A DNA stretch of 64,000 nt from Rhizobium sp. (GCA_019739215.1 JAHHDR010000022.1:1-64000); one strand, 5' to 3'. Shown: positions 1 through 9,376, counted from the stretch's first letter. A program made the numbers and translations. Notes: generated by a model not told the origin, from the sequence alone.

Positions 1-60
1 TTCCCGACACACTTCCTTACAAATCTCATTCTAGTAAGGCGAAAACTAAATTTCAAGGAT

Positions 61-676
61 TCACCGCGCCAGTTCCTTCAATCCAAGCCTGATCAGCCGG
101 GCGCTGTCGGCGCCCTCGCCGGCGGACCTGAGCGCAGCCGCCACCGCGTTCGCGGCCTGGTCGCGCGAGTAACCGAGATTGGTCAGCGCCGAGACCGCAT
201 CCGAGATCGGTGCTGCGGCCACGCCCTCGCCCAGTTCCTGCTTGAGCCCGATATTGATCGACTCCCCGGCGAAGGCCGGCGCCTTGGCCTTGAGTTCGGT
301 CAGGATGCGCACGGCGACCTTGGGCCCGACGCCGGGTGCGCGCGAGATGGCGGTCTTGTCCTGCAGGGCGATGGCGTTGGCGAGTTCCGAGGGCGTCAGG
401 GTCGAGAGAATGGCCAGCGCCACTTTCGAGCCGACACCCTGGACGATCTGCAGCAGCCGAAACCACTCGCGCTCCAGCGCCGTCATGAAGCCGAAGAGCT
501 TCAGCTGGTCTTCGCGCACATAGGTTTTCGATGAACAGCACCACCGCCTCGCCGGCCGAGCCGATGCGCGACAGCGTCCGCGCCGAGCAGAAGGCGACAT
601 AGCAGACGCCATGCACGTCGACGAGAACGTGGTCCTCCCCGATTTCCTCGATCGTCCCCTTGAGCTTGCCGATCAT
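61..676 (-). CDS. ruvA: RuvA, Holliday junction branch migration subunit (frameshifted; arm 1 copy)
   Basis: RuvA binds the four-way Holliday junction and loads the RuvB motor. Translation starts [12 protein letters not shown] and gives the N-terminal OB fold to about residue 50. It then shifts frame at a run of four A (525-528 on this strand), where three would restore the family sequence [15 protein letters not shown]. The helix-hairpin-helix motifs ([26 protein letters not shown]) and the C-terminal UBA-like domain III ([12 protein letters not shown]) follow in the other frame to the stop. Repaired length is about 204 residues, normal for the family. The same extra base is in the second copy, so it is either a shared consensus error or a genuine lesion; error is more likely because ruvA is highly conserved. 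Upstream lies a PIN toxin gene instead of ruvC directly. Confidence 0.9.
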
Positions 677-703
677 ATGCGTGTTCCGAACATGGAGGTG
701 CCT

Positions 704-1117
704 TCAGGGATGGGTTTCGGGGGTGATCAGGCGAACGCCGGGGAAATAGCTCCGATAGCCCTTCGGATCACGCGTCAGGATCGCGTGATCGCGGATGACA
801 GCGTGCGCACCTATCAGGAAATCAGGCAGCACTCGCTCGCGTCCTCCCCCTGCCCTTCGGTAGTGGCGGAATGCAACCCCTGCAGCGAAGGCCGCGGACC
901 AGGGAAGCCCCTCGCGTGCAAACTGGTCCGCAGGCAACAACGCTTCCACATCCTCCAGGCTGTCATAGCGAACCGAAAATTCTGCAAAAATGACGGGATT
1001 GATAACGAGTGGACCGGTCTTCTCAGCCTTGGTGAGGGCGGAACGAGACCAGTGCAGCCAATCAGGGTCACGAACCGCGACATCGACCAGCACATTGGTG
1101 TCCACAAGCGTTGCCAC
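704..1117 (-). CDS. PIN-domain toxin, VapC-like (arm 1 copy)
   Basis: 137-residue PIN-domain protein, probably the RNase toxin of a type II toxin-antitoxin pair. The acidic active-site residues typical of PIN domains are visible: Asp6 in VDTNVLVD, Glu in the FAEFSVRY segment, and Asp residues in LPDFLIGAHA and LTRDPKGY, the latter followed by the usual YFPGVRLI C-terminal strand. It starts with GTG directly after the TGA of the antitoxin gene, so the two are translated as a unit. It sits between ruvC and ruvA, all in the same direction. Cellular RNA target unknown. Confidence 0.85.
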   Translation of the reverse strand: MATLVDTNVLVDVAVRDPDWLHWSRSALTKAEKTGPLVINPVIFAEFSVRYDSLEDVEALLPADQFAREGLPWSAAFAAGVAFRHYRRAGGGRERVLPDFLIGAHAVIRDHAILTRDPKGYRSYFPGVRLITPETHP

Positions 1118-1369
1118 TCAACGATCCCGCGTCATCGACATCAGTGTGGCGGCATCGACGTCCTGGTCACCCGTGCCTTCGAGGCGATCGAGCGTCTCCA
1201 GAAACCTTTCCAGTCGCGCCTTTTCTTCCACAGCGCCAGACTCGTGTTTGGGCACAACCGTGAGCTTTCCACCCTCGATCGAAAACAGAACCTCGCTGTT
1301 CGGCTTGATGCCGGCAAGTTCGCGCATGTCGCGTGGTATGGTGACTTGACCCTTGGATGTGACGCGCAT
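1118..1369 (-). CDS. AbrB/MazE-type antitoxin (arm 1 copy)
   Basis: 83-residue protein opening MRVTSKGQVTIPRDMRELAGI, the swapped-hairpin AbrB DNA-binding motif of VapB/MazE antitoxins. The acidic helical C-terminal half (residues about 45-83) would wrap the toxin. ATG is preceded by GGTGGAG and chosen over an in-frame GTG nine bases upstream. It is followed with no gap by the PIN toxin gene, and preceded by its own promoter and a perfect inverted repeat. Family known to autorepress; here that is inferred from the repeat. Confidence 0.85.
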   Translation of the reverse strand: MRVTSKGQVTIPRDMRELAGIKPNSEVLFSIEGGKLTVVPKHESGAVEEKARLERFLETLDRLEGTGDQDVDAATLMSMTRDR

Positions 1370-1385
1370 CTTCTCCACCTTATCG

Positions 1386-1423
1386 ATAAGTAAGAAATAT
1401 CCTTACTTATAGAACAAGTCAAG
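1386..1423 (-). promoter_or_regulatory. Promoter and operator of the first toxin-antitoxin pair (arm 1 copy)
   Basis: Mirror of the site at 30626-30663: CTTGAC, 17-base spacer, ATATTT, overlapped by the perfect inverted repeat ATAAGTAAG-N7-CTTACTTAT, immediately after the ruvC stop codon. Confidence 0.6.
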
Positions 1424-1429
1424 AACAAA

Positions 1430-1942
1430 CTACGCCGACGCCAGCTTTAGCCGTGCTCTTGCGCCGCCCATGTGATGAGCATGGCAGATGGCGATGGCGA
1501 GCGCGTCGGCGGCGTCATTACCCTGAAAAACTGCCTTCGGCATGAGCACCTTCAGCATCATGTGGATCTGCTGCTTTTCGCCATGGCCGACTCCGATCAC
1601 CGCCTTTTTCACCGCGTTCGGCGCATATTCGGACACATGCAGCCCCGCGCGCGCGGGCACCAGCATCGCGATCCCTCGCGCCTGCCCGAGCTTGAGCGTG
1701 GCGACGGCATCCTTGTTGACGAAGGTCTGCTCGACAGCCGCCTCGTCCGGCCTGTGCAGATGCAGCACCTCCGCGAGCCCGTCATGCAACTGGCAGAGCC
1801 GCGATGCCAGATCGGCCTTGTCATCCGAGGTGACGGTGCCCGACGCGACGAAGCGCAAGGAATTGCCGAGCGTTTCGATGACACCCCAACCGGTGCGGCG
1901 AAGTCCGGGATCGATGCCGATGATGCGAATCAGGTTGGTCAT
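1430..1942 (-). CDS. ruvC: RuvC, Holliday junction resolvase (arm 1 copy)
   Basis: Endonuclease that cuts Holliday junctions symmetrically together with RuvAB. The 170-residue product opens [23 protein letters not shown], with the first catalytic aspartate at residue 11. VEQTFVN supplies the catalytic glutamate, and [17 protein letters not shown] carries the C-terminal acidic/histidine site. The ATG was chosen because it precedes the conserved I-GIDPG strand; the open frame extends further upstream without family similarity. The gene is divergent from a luciferase-like monooxygenase gene and is followed by a toxin-antitoxin pair before ruvA. Confidence 0.95.
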   Translation of the reverse strand: MTNLIRIIGIDPGLRRTGWGVIETLGNSLRFVASGTVTSDDKADLASRLCQLHDGLAEVLHLHRPDEAAVEQTFVNKDAVATLKLGQARGIAMLVPARAGLHVSEYAPNAVKKAVIGVGHGEKQQIHMMLKVLMPKAVFQGNDAADALAIAICHAHHMGGARARLKLASA

Positions 1943-2113
1943 GCCCCCGTTATAGGGTTCCGTTCGTCGGCCGGCTATCGCCGGGATCGACATAGCCGCC
2001 ATCTGCCCCGAAGCCCCGGATGGTCGTTTGATCGATTTAGGTTGCCGGCAACACTTGATTCACATCGCGAAAGCCACCAACTTTGCGGCGTGAACGCGTG
2101 GAAGGATGCCGGC

Positions 2114-3112
2114 ATGATTCCCTTTTCGATCCTCGATCTCTCCCAGGTTGTCGAAGGAGGCACCGTGGAAGAAAGCTTCCGCAACACCGCTCTGATGGCG
2201 CAGGCGGCCGAACGCGCCGGCTATCACCGCTACTGGCTGGCGGAGCATCACGGCATGCCTGCGGTGGCGAGTTCCGCCACGGCGGTCCTGATCGGTCATG
2301 TCGGTCATGCGACGTCGCGCATCCGCATCGGCTCTGGCGGGATCATGCTGCCCAACCATTCGCCCCTCGTCATCGCCGAGCAATTCGGCACACTGGCCGC
2401 ACTCTTCCCCGGTCGCGTCGAACTCGGACTCGGCCGGGCGCCGGGAACCGACATGCGCACGGCCCGGGCTTTGCGCCGCGACCTCGAGGCCGGCGCCAAT
2501 TCCTTCCCCAACGATATACTGGAACTGCAGCGCCTGTTCGGCGCCGGCGACGATGGCCAGGTGATGGCGATGCCTGGCATCGGCTCCAACGTCCCTCTCT
2601 GGCTGCTGGGCTCGAGCCTTTATTCGGCGCATCTCGCCGCGGCACTCGGCCTGCCCTACGCCTTCGCCTCGCATTTCGCGCCCGACGCGTTGATGGATGC
2701 GATCGCGATCTACCGGGAGCGCTTCCAGCCGTCGGCGCAGCTAGACCGCCCCTATGTGATGGCCGGGGTCATGGGCGTCGTGGCGGATACCGATGAAGAG
2801 GCGAAACACCACTTCACCTCGGCACAGCTCCAGTTCATCAACCTGCGCCGCAACACGCGGGGCTATTTTCCCCTGCCGGTCAGGAACATGGACGAGCACT
2901 GGACGGAAGCGGAGCGCTACAATGTCGAGCACACGTTGCAATATGCGATCGTCGGCTCGCCGAGGACCGCGGAGCGCGACCTGTCCGAATTCATCCGCGT
3001 CACCGCCATCGACGAACTGATCATCTCCATGCCGATCGCCGATCTCGACGCGCGACTGAAATCCATCGAACTCTTTGCCGGGCTCGAGACGATCGTCCGC
3101 AAGGCGGCGTGA
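2114..3112 (+). CDS. LLM-class flavin-dependent oxidoreductase (arm 1 copy)
   Basis: 332-residue member of the bacterial luciferase-like monooxygenase superfamily, a TIM-barrel enzyme using reduced FMN. The opening [12 protein letters not shown] and the segments [25 protein letters not shown] and [25 protein letters not shown] are characteristic of the MsnO8-like subgroup. Substrate is not deducible. The start is the ATG at 2114; the longer open frame upstream runs antisense through ruvC and is not real. It is divergent from ruvC, with a 171-base gap carrying both promoters, and convergent with yebC, sharing a hairpin at its stop. Confidence 0.88.
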   Translation: MIPFSILDLSQVVEGGTVEESFRNTALMAQAAERAGYHRYWLAEHHGMPAVASSATAVLIGHVGHATSRIRIGSGGIMLPNHSPLVIAEQFGTLAALFPGRVELGLGRAPGTDMRTARALRRDLEAGANSFPNDILELQRLFGAGDDGQVMAMPGIGSNVPLWLLGSSLYSAHLAAALGLPYAFASHFAPDALMDAIAIYRERFQPSAQLDRPYVMAGVMGVVADTDEEAKHHFTSAQLQFINLRRNTRGYFPLPVRNMDEHWTEAERYNVEHTLQYAIVGSPRTAERDLSEFIRVTAIDELIISMPIADLDARLKSIELFAGLETIVRKAA

Positions 3113-3138
3113 AAAAGCACGGAGCGGCCGACCGCTCC
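3112..3138 (-). terminator. Terminator downstream of yebC (arm 1 copy)
   Basis: On the minus strand, GGAGCGG-TCGG-CCGCTCC is followed by GTGCTTTTT: a GC-rich 7-bp stem with a T run, placed between the convergent yebC and monooxygenase genes. Confidence 0.7.
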
Positions 3139-3164
3139 GGGCTCCTGCGCGTCGATGCTTCGGT

Positions 3165-3911
3165 TCAAGCCGAGAGTTTGGCCATGATCTCTTCGGAAAT
3201 ATCCATATTGGTATAGACGTTCTGGACGTCGTCATCGTCTTCCAGCGAATCGGTCATCTTGAGCAGCGACTGCGCCCGCTCCTCGTCGACGGGCACGGAA
3301 TTCTGCGCCCGCCAGATCGCCTTGACGGTTGACGCTTCGCCCAGCATGCCTTCGAGCGCCTTCGACACCTCGCCGATCGATTCGAAGGCACAATAGATCG
3401 TGTGTCCTTCCTCGTCGGTCTGCACGTCATCCGCGCCGGCTTCGATTGCGGCTTCCATCATCTTGTCGCCGTCTGCGGCCGAGAGCGGATAGACGATTTC
3501 GCCGACATGGTCGAAGGAGAAGGACACCGATCCGGTTTCGCCCAGCGCGCCGCCAGCCTTGGTGAAGATCGACCGGACGTTGGAAGCGGTACGGTTGCGG
3601 TTGTCGGTCAAGGCCTCGACGATGACGGCGATGCCGCCCGGGCCATAGCCTTCGTAGCGCACCTGGTCGTAATTCTCGGCATCCGCGCCGGAGGCCTTCT
3701 TGATGGCGCGGTCGATATTGTCCTTCGGCATCGACTGCGCCTTGGCATTCTGTACCGCCAGTCGAAGCGCCGCATTCATGCTGACATCGGGAAGGCCCGC
3801 CTTTGCCGCGACCGTGATTTCGCGCGCGAGCTTGGAAAACATTTTCGACCGGATGGAATCCTGCTTCCCCTTCCGGTGCATGATGTTCTTGAACTGTGAA
3901 TGGCCGGCCAT
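3165..3911 (-). CDS. yebC: YebC/TACO1 family protein (arm 1 copy)
   Basis: 248-residue YebC family protein. The family is annotated as a transcriptional regulator, and members have more recently been linked to translation through difficult peptide stretches. The opening [18 protein letters not shown] is the family signature. The central [19 protein letters not shown] and [17 protein letters not shown] segments and full length (about 248 aa) agree. It lies in the common rhizobial neighbourhood upstream of ruvC, although here the monooxygenase gene separates them on the other strand. A terminator follows. Confidence 0.95.
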   Translation of the reverse strand: MAGHSQFKNIMHRKGKQDSIRSKMFSKLAREITVAAKAGLPDVSMNAALRLAVQNAKAQSMPKDNIDRAIKKASGADAENYDQVRYEGYGPGGIAVIVEALTDNRNRTASNVRSIFTKAGGALGETGSVSFSFDHVGEIVYPLSAADGDKMMEAAIEAGADDVQTDEEGHTIYCAFESIGEVSKALEGMLGEASTVKAIWRAQNSVPVDEERAQSLLKMTDSLEDDDDVQNVYTNMDISEEIMAKLSA

Positions 3912-3989
3912 GGCACCCCTATACGTCTCTGGATCGTTGGATGCGGCCTTATATTGCCGGAATTGCAGGCATTCAAGAGGCCTGCAGCC

Positions 3990-4820
3990 TCACACGCCTC
4001 GGAGAACGTAGATGGTCGGCTTCTTCGGCAGCGACCGGAGCGACACCTGGATCACCGCCTCGGTCGAAACGACCTTGTCAAATTCCGGCCCGAACATATC
4101 AAGGAAATCGTCGATCACCGGCCCGCGGCGGTGCATCGGCAGGATCACGGACGAGCGCAGGCGCTGAACCACCTTGCTCATGCTTTCCTTGCCCATCGTC
4201 AGCCCGCCGTCCACCGGCACCATCACCACGTCGAGCCGGCCGATCTCGGCATAATGACCCTCGTCGAGTTCGTGATGCAGATGCCCGAGGTGCCCGATGC
4301 AGAGCCCCTGCACCTCGAAGATGAAGATCGAGTTGCCATCCTTTTCCGACCGGCCCCAGCGATTGATGTCGGTTGTGACGTTGCGGATGAACGTGTCCTC
4401 GACCAGAATCTCGTGCTTGATCGACTCACCGGGCGTATCGCTCCAGCCATGCAGCACGTATTTGATCTCCGGCTCGGGAGTCAGCGTGTAATGCGTCGTA
4501 TGGGCATGGTTCATGGTCGCCACCAGCGGCGGCACGGGCGGCTTGTGCCAGCCGCTGTAATCCGTCGCAATCGTCACACCGTCAGGCGTGGCGATGTGGA
4601 ACGTGGAATGCCCGAGGAACGTGATGGTCACCGGCTCGTCGGACAGGGCGGCGGGCTGGAACAGTCGCGGCGCCGGTTCATACCGTGCGAATGTCACGCC
4701 CGGCAGCCGGCCGGCGATCGCCTGGCATTGGCTGAAATGGCGCGGCTGTTGCTTGTCCTGCGCCAGAACCGTCAGCGGCGTGGCAACAAACAGTGCTATC
4801 GACAGGAGCCAACGGAGCAT
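3990..4820 (-). CDS. MBL-fold metallohydrolase, exported (arm 1 copy)
   Basis: 276-residue metallo-beta-lactamase-fold protein with a cleavable-looking signal peptide (residues 1-20, ending LTVLAQ). Fold motifs: TFLGHSTFHIATPDGVTIATD near residue 70, an HTTHYT loop near 110, GHLGHLHHEL, and a C-terminal ILPMHRRGP histidine. This resembles UlaG-like hydrolases rather than true beta-lactamases; the usual HxHxDH motif is replaced by NHAHTTHY, so the metal site may be atypical. Substrate unknown. It lies between the YmdB-like gene and yebC in the same direction. Confidence 0.75.
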   Translation of the reverse strand: MLRWLLSIALFVATPLTVLAQDKQQPRHFSQCQAIAGRLPGVTFARYEPAPRLFQPAALSDEPVTITFLGHSTFHIATPDGVTIATDYSGWHKPPVPPLVATMNHAHTTHYTLTPEPEIKYVLHGWSDTPGESIKHEILVEDTFIRNVTTDINRWGRSEKDGNSIFIFEVQGLCIGHLGHLHHELDEGHYAEIGRLDVVMVPVDGGLTMGKESMSKVVQRLRSSVILPMHRRGPVIDDFLDMFGPEFDKVVSTEAVIQVSLRSLPKKPTIYVLRGV

Positions 4821-4951
4821 CGCGCATCCTCCAAGAAGCCTTGTGCAGGCGCGAAGGATGCTGCAGCCCTGAACGGTCGTCCAGCGGCAATTCCGGGCGG
4901 GCCGTCACAATCCTGTTATCGTGCTCGCCCGACAAATCTCGCAGCGAGAAG

Positions 4952-5776
4952 TCACCTCCAGAAATCTGGCACTGTCTCTGCCAGCCGCGGCCCCAGCCGG
5001 AGCGGAGCGATCTTCTCCGCCAGCCCCGTTCGGTCGGAGATCTCCACGCCGACGCCGCACAGCGTGGCCGGGCCGGAGGCGGCCTCGAAGCGCCCGCGGG
5101 GAATCTTCGACAGGAAGCGGTTGAGCGGCTCCTCCTTCTCCATGCCGAGCGAGGAATCGTAGTCGCCGCACATGCCGGCATCGGACATATAGGCCGTACC
5201 GCCGTTGAGGATCTGATGGTCTGCCGTCGGCGCGTGCGTATGCGTTCCGACGACCAGACTGGCCCTGCCGTCGACGAAATGGCCGAAGCACTGCTTCTCG
5301 CTCGTCGCCTCGGCGTGGAAATCGAAGACCACCGCGTCGGCCTGCTCGCCGAGCGGACAGGCGGCGAGCACGGTCTCGGCACTCTTGAACGGATCGTCGA
5401 GGTCGGGGTGCATGAAGACCCGCCCCATGATGTTGGCCACCAGGACGCGGGCACCATTGCGGGCCATATAGACGCCCGCGCCGCGTCCGGGCGTGCCGGC
5501 GGGATAGTTGGCCGGCCGCAGAAACTGGTCGTGCCGGTCGGCGAAGACGAGCGCCTCGCGCTGGTCCCAGACATGGTTGCCCGTGGTCATCACGTCAGCC
5601 CCGGCGTCGATCGTCGCCTGGAAGATCTCCTCGGTGACGCCGAAGCCACCCGCCGCATTCTCGCCGTTGACCACCACGAAATCGAGCCGGAAATCGGAGA
5701 TCATGCCCGGAAGCCTGTCATAGACCGCCTGCCGGCCGCTGCGCCCCACCATGTCGCCGAGAAAGAGCAGCCTCAT
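4952..5776 (-). CDS. YmdB-like metallophosphoesterase, TIGR00282 family (arm 1 copy)
   Basis: 274-residue calcineurin-like phosphoesterase of the YmdB group, known in Bacillus as a cyclic-nucleotide phosphodiesterase. Metal-binding motifs are complete: LFLGDMVG at the N terminus, VVNGENAAGG, TGNHVWDQ, VFDFHAEATSEK and GTHTHAPTADHQIL, then SDAGMCGDYDSSLGM. Length matches the family. Its ATG overlaps the 5-FCL stop (ATGA), so the two genes form one translational unit, as is common in rhizobia. Confidence 0.9.
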   Translation of the reverse strand: MRLLFLGDMVGRSGRQAVYDRLPGMISDFRLDFVVVNGENAAGGFGVTEEIFQATIDAGADVMTTGNHVWDQREALVFADRHDQFLRPANYPAGTPGRGAGVYMARNGARVLVANIMGRVFMHPDLDDPFKSAETVLAACPLGEQADAVVFDFHAEATSEKQCFGHFVDGRASLVVGTHTHAPTADHQILNGGTAYMSDAGMCGDYDSSLGMEKEEPLNRFLSKIPRGRFEAASGPATLCGVGVEISDRTGLAEKIAPLRLGPRLAETVPDFWR

Positions 5777-6363
5777 GAATTCTCCTTCGCGATCAGCCTG
5801 AGCCCGCTTTCGGTGAGGATTGCGTCGACTGCCACATCGTGGTCCTCCGCGGGGATGATATCGACCTCCTGGCAGTCGAACGCGACCCCGATCAGGCGCG
5901 GGCGCCTGCCCTTGTCGTGAAGGCGGGAAATTGCACGATCGTAATAGCCGGCGCCATAGCCGATCCGGTGTCCGGCGCGATCAAAAAGCCGCGAGCGGCA
6001 CCCAGCATCACGTCGGGATCGACGACGCGGGCATCCTCTCCGGGGCCGAACGTGCCGAAGCCGGTGCTGACCAGCGGGGCGCCCGCGAGCAGTTTCCCGG
6101 AAGACGATCGTCTGCTTGTCGAGCACGACAGGCACCGAAAGCTTCGCGCCCCTTTCCTTCAGCCTCTGCATCAGTGGGCGGACGTCGACCTCGGAACGGA
6201 TCGGAAAGAAGCCCGAAACCTCTTCGCCGGGCAGGAAATCGATCAGCCCGCCACCGGCATCGGCGATCGCCATGCTCTTTTCGATCCGGCTCTCGCCGCC
6301 GATCGCATCACGCGCCGCCAGACTCTCGGTCCGCAGCTTTGCCTTGAGGGCCTTCGAGATCAT
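5773..6363 (-). CDS. 5-formyltetrahydrofolate cyclo-ligase (three frameshifts; arm 1 copy)
   Basis: Converts 5-formyl-THF to 5,10-methenyl-THF with ATP. N-terminal part MISKALKAKLRTESLAARDAI to VVLDKQTIVFRE and C-terminal part DRAGHRIGYGAGYYDRAI onward are in one frame, with the conserved GYGAGYYDR loop. Between them about 35 residues are out of frame, because three homopolymers are one base too long: AAA, GGG and TTTTT runs, mirrored at 6093-6095, 6001-6003 and 5983-5987. Removing one base from each restores RELLAGAPLVS and MLVPLAAFDRAGH and gives a normal 195-residue enzyme. The same three insertions occur in the other arm, so they are probably consensus errors. Confidence 0.85.
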   Translation of the reverse strand: MISKALKAKLRTESLAARDAIGGESRIEKSMAIADAGGGLIDFLPGEEVSGFFPIRSEVDVRPLMQRLKERGAKLSVPVVLDKQTIVFRETARGRPAGQHRLRHVRPRRGCPRRRSRRDAGCRSRLFDRAGHRIGYGAGYYDRAISRLHDKGRRPRLIGVAFDCQEVDIIPAEDHDVAVDAILTESGLRLIAKENS

Positions 6364-6488
6364 GTTCGACCTTCTGTAAGTGTCATCTGAGGACCTCTTA
6401 GAGCCTCGCCGGACAAATGAAAACTGGTCCCGTAACGACGCGGGCTTGTCCGGCAACGATAAGGCGCCATGCCCGGCAAAGGCGCAAA
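6364..6488. other. Structured spacer upstream of the 5-FCL gene (arm 1 copy)
   Basis: Mirror of 25561-25685. A 9-bp stem GCCGGACAA/TTGTCCGGC encloses a smaller CCCG/CGGG hairpin. In many alphaproteobacteria the 6S RNA gene lies just upstream of 5-FCL, but I do not see the 6S sequence here. Function unknown. Confidence 0.4.
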
Positions 6489-6680
6489 CTACTTGCGGAA
6501 CAGGTCCTCGGCGGTGTTCCGGCTGGACGACTTCGCCGCGATTGCCGCTTCGAGCCGGTCGATCTCCGAAGCGAGCAGCGCCACCCGGATCCTGAGTTCG
6601 TCTACCGACAGCATTGACAGGTCCGAGCCGATCTCGTGACCGGGCTTCTTGAGGGGTTTGTCGTCGTCGAAAAGGCTCAT
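6489..6680 (-). CDS. DUF1192 family small protein (arm 1 copy)
   Basis: 63-residue protein with the conserved N-terminal FDDDKPLKKPGHEIGSDL motif and a helical, coiled-coil-like segment (DELRIRVALLASEIDRLEAAI). This matches the small DUF1192 family found almost only in alphaproteobacteria; function unknown. Its ATG overlaps the TGA of the MFS transporter gene upstream (ATGA), so it is translationally coupled to it. Confidence 0.85.
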   Translation of the reverse strand: MSLFDDDKPLKKPGHEIGSDLSMLSVDELRIRVALLASEIDRLEAAIAAKSSSRNTAEDLFRK

Positions 6681-7972
6681 GCGGTCTCCCTTCCATCCTT
6701 GGCGGGCATGTCGCCAGTCTCGGCATCGGCGTCCGGCAAGGGCTGTGCCCGCGGGTTGAGCGCCAGGCTTTCCGGCGTCACCGTTGTGCCTGATGATACC
6801 GACTGGTAGCTGTCGCGCTCGCCGACCGGCACCGGCGCGCGCATGCGCGAGCGGATGATCGCATAGACGACAATCAGGATATGGGGCAGCGCGGTCACGG
6901 CGAAGAGCGAGTACGGCCCAAGATACTCCATGACCGGGCCGCCCACCGTTGGGCCGATCACCGTGCCGATGCCGTAGAGCAGCAACAGCCCGCCGGAAAT
7001 CGCGACGAAGTCGGACGACTTGGCGAAGTCGTTGGCATGGGCCACGGCAATCGGATAGAGCGCGTTCGCCGTCGCCCCGTAGACGCCGATCAGGATGAGC
7101 AGCGTCATCACGTTTTCCGGCTGGATGACGAAGAGCTGGAAGCCCGCGATGAAGGCGACGCCCGAGAGAATCGCCAGCACGTAGCGCCGGTCCATGCGGT
7201 CCGACATGCGACCCGCCGGGATCTGCATGGCGGCGCCAGCGAAGATCGTGATCGTCATCATCAGCGCCACGTCGCCCGTCGACAGGCCGGCCTTGGCGCC
7301 GAACACCGCCCCGAGCGTGCCCCATGCGCCGTTGGCAATGCCCACCAGCAGAATGCCGACAAACGATACGGGCGAGTTCTTGTAGAGGGCCACGAGGTCC
7401 AGCTTGACCTCGTTCAGCGGCTTGGGGGTCTGCGCGTTGGAGACCAGCGTCGGCAGCATCGCGAAACAGTAATAGATACCCGCCATCAGAAACAGCGTCT
7501 GCGTATTGATGTCCGCCAGCGCCACGGTCATCTGCCCGCCGACCACCCCGAGCAGCGTGATCGAGATGTAGAACGAGAAGATCATCCCGCGGCTCTCGTT
7601 CGTCGCCCGCTCGTTGAGCCAGCTTTCGATGATCATTGCCGTTGCCGCCGAGGAAAAGCCGGTGACTGCGCGCGACAGGATCCACACCGTCGGATCCACC
7701 GCGAGGCCGGTGGCGAGCGCGGTGATGGCGATGATCGAGATGAAGCCGGAAAAGGCACGGACATGCCCGATGCGCTTGACGAGGCGCCGCGCGAAGATGC
7801 AGCCGAGCACGAACCCCGCCGCCCAGGACGTGCCGAAGAAGCCCAGGATCGTTTCCGAATATCCTTCCACCGCGCCCCGCATCGGCATCAGCAGGCTGTG
7901 CAGGCCATTGCCGAGAAACAGGAACAGCGTTCCGGTGAGAAGCGCCAAAACGGAAAACAGGTTCTGTCTCAT
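6677..7972 (-). CDS. MFS transporter, YcaD-like (arm 1 copy)
   Basis: 431-residue major facilitator protein with about 12 predicted membrane segments, the first at residues 5-25. The loop CIFARRLVKRIGHVRAF and the second-half copy AGRMSDRMDRRYVLA are the two cytoplasmic MFS signature loops. FSSAATAMIIESWLNERATNESRG matches the YcaD/UMF-type subgroup of rhizobial transporters. Substrate not deducible. The hydrophilic C-terminal tail is about 35 residues. Overlaps the DUF1192 gene by four bases. Confidence 0.88.
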   Translation of the reverse strand: MRQNLFSVLALLTGTLFLFLGNGLHSLLMPMRGAVEGYSETILGFFGTSWAAGFVLGCIFARRLVKRIGHVRAFSGFISIIAITALATGLAVDPTVWILSRAVTGFSSAATAMIIESWLNERATNESRGMIFSFYISITLLGVVGGQMTVALADINTQTLFLMAGIYYCFAMLPTLVSNAQTPKPLNEVKLDLVALYKNSPVSFVGILLVGIANGAWGTLGAVFGAKAGLSTGDVALMMTITIFAGAAMQIPAGRMSDRMDRRYVLAILSGVAFIAGFQLFVIQPENVMTLLILIGVYGATANALYPIAVAHANDFAKSSDFVAISGGLLLLYGIGTVIGPTVGGPVMEYLGPYSLFAVTALPHILIVVYAIIRSRMRAPVPVGERDSYQSVSSGTTVTPESLALNPRAQPLPDADAETGDMPAKDGRETA

Positions 7973-8183
7973 GAGGCAGTGCTCTATTCGGTTGCGGCGG
8001 GCCGGTCCCGTCGCTGCCTGGAGACTGACGGGAGGCCCCGGAGGGTGCTAAGGATTGACGGGCGCCGATTCGTGCCGAGAAGTCTATGCGACCTCAAATG
8101 CTTATCCAACCGGCGGCACGACGATTGCCATCGACACGAAAGGCGCCGAATATGTGGCACACTCCACCCGAGGGCGGAAGAGC

Positions 8184-8357
8184 TTGACGAAAGTCATCCC
8201 CATCATCGGCGTGATCCTGATGGCGCTGCATGTCATCTGGCCGCTCAACCTGCCGGGCCTGCGCAAGCGGCGCGATTTCTGGAAGATCGCGGTCGCCATG
8301 GGTGTCGCCATCGTCGTCACCTCGCTGCTTCGCGAGCAACTGTCTATTTCTCCGTGA
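8184..8357 (+). CDS. Small membrane protein, 57 aa (arm 1 copy)
   Basis: Short protein LTKVIPIIGVILMALHVIWP..., with two hydrophobic segments (residues about 4-21 and 34-50) around a basic loop LRKRRDFWK. TTG at 8184 follows a purine-rich GAGGGCGGAAG and is the likely start; a GTG is in frame upstream. Conserved-looking but not recognised as a named family. Its end overlaps the end of the convergent MotB-like gene by 14 bases. Confidence 0.55.
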   Translation: MTKVIPIIGVILMALHVIWPLNLPGLRKRRDFWKIAVAMGVAIVVTSLLREQLSISP

Positions 8358-9375
8358 GCTTGAGCTCGATGCGGCGATTCTGGTTCTTCGCCTCGTCGCT
8401 GTCGCCTTGCGCCAGCGGCTGATACTCGCCGAAACCGGCTGCCACCAGCCGTTCGGCAGGCACGCCCTGGGCGATCAGGAACTTCACCACCGAGGTCGCG
8501 CGTGCCGACGAGAGCTCCCAGTTGTCGGCATACCGACCCGTGCCCGAGAGCGGCACATTGTCGGTATGGCCGTCGACGCGCAGCACCCAGTTGATTTCGG
8601 CGGGTATCTCCCTGGCAAGTTCGGTCACGGCCTGCGCGAGCTTCGCCATCTCCGACTGGCCAGCGTCGTTCAGGGTCGCCCCGCCCGAGGGGAACAGCAC
8701 TTCCGACTGGAAGACGAAGCGGTCGCCGACGATGCGGATATTCTCGCGGTCGGACAGGATCTCCCGCAACCGGCCGAAGAAGTCGGACCGATATCGGTTG
8801 AGCTCCTGCACTCGCTGAGCCAGCGCCACGTTGAGCCGCTTGCCGAGATCCGCGATCTTGGTCTGCGAGGCCTTGTCCCTGGCTTCGGAAACCTGAAGCG
8901 CCTCCTCCACCGCAGCAATCTGCGCGCGCAGGGCCGCGATCTGCTGGTTCAGCAACTCCACCTGGCTCAGCGCCTGCTGGCTGACTTCCTTCTGCTTGGA
9001 AAGCTCTTCGTTGAGCACCCCGACACGTGCGGTGGCAGCGTCCGAGGTGCCAGCGCCCTTGTCGAGAAGTTGCTGGAGCCGCGAGCGTTCGGTCTCGGCA
9101 TTCGTCAGTTGCGCCTGGAGATTGGCGAAGGAATCCTCGAGGTCCTGGTTGCCGCCCTTCTCAAGGGCCAGCAATTCGGTGAGCTCGTTGATCTGGTTGT
9201 TCAGCCGCTCGAGAACCTCGTCGCGTCCTGAGATTTCGCGGCTCAGGATGAACTGCGCCAGCACGAAGACGGTGAGCAGGAACATGATCGCCAGCAACAG
9301 CGTCGACAGCGCGTCGACGAATCCCGGCCAGTAGTCGATCGTGCGTTCCCGGCCGCCCTTGCGACGCAACGCCAT
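8344..9375 (-). CDS. MotB/OmpA-like membrane protein (arm 1 copy, intact)
   Basis: 343 residues. One membrane helix (about 18-40, GFVDALSTLLLAIMFLLTV) holds Asp21, in the position of the proton-carrying aspartate of MotB/TolR-type stators. A long coiled coil follows (about 45-185), then a C-terminal OmpA-like peptidoglycan-binding domain (about 205-340) with VDGHTDNVPLSGTGRYADNWELSSARA. With the MotA-like protein one base upstream it forms a putative ion-driven stator pair. No flagellar genes are near, so a flagellar role is not supported. This copy is clean and should be taken as the reference for the damaged second copy. Confidence 0.88.
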   Translation of the reverse strand: MALRRKGGRERTIDYWPGFVDALSTLLLAIMFLLTVFVLAQFILSREISGRDEVLERLNNQINELTELLALEKGGNQDLEDSFANLQAQLTNAETERSRLQQLLDKGAGTSDAATARVGVLNEELSKQKEVSQQALSQVELLNQQIAALRAQIAAVEEALQVSEARDKASQTKIADLGKRLNVALAQRVQELNRYRSDFFGRLREILSDRENIRIVGDRFVFQSEVLFPSGGATLNDAGQSEMAKLAQAVTELAREIPAEINWVLRVDGHTDNVPLSGTGRYADNWELSSARATSVVKFLIAQGVPAERLVAAGFGEYQPLAQGDSDEAKNQNRRIELKLTEK

Positions 9376-9376
9376 G

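Noticed and set aside
1472..3112. 546-residue form of the luciferase-like monooxygenase (and its mirror)
   Set aside because: The first 214 residues are antisense to ruvC; the family N terminus begins at 2114.
6881..8422. 513-residue open frame on the plus strand opposite the MFS gene
   Set aside because: Arg/His/Asp-rich composition typical of a shadow frame in GC-rich DNA; the opposite strand encodes a clear transporter.
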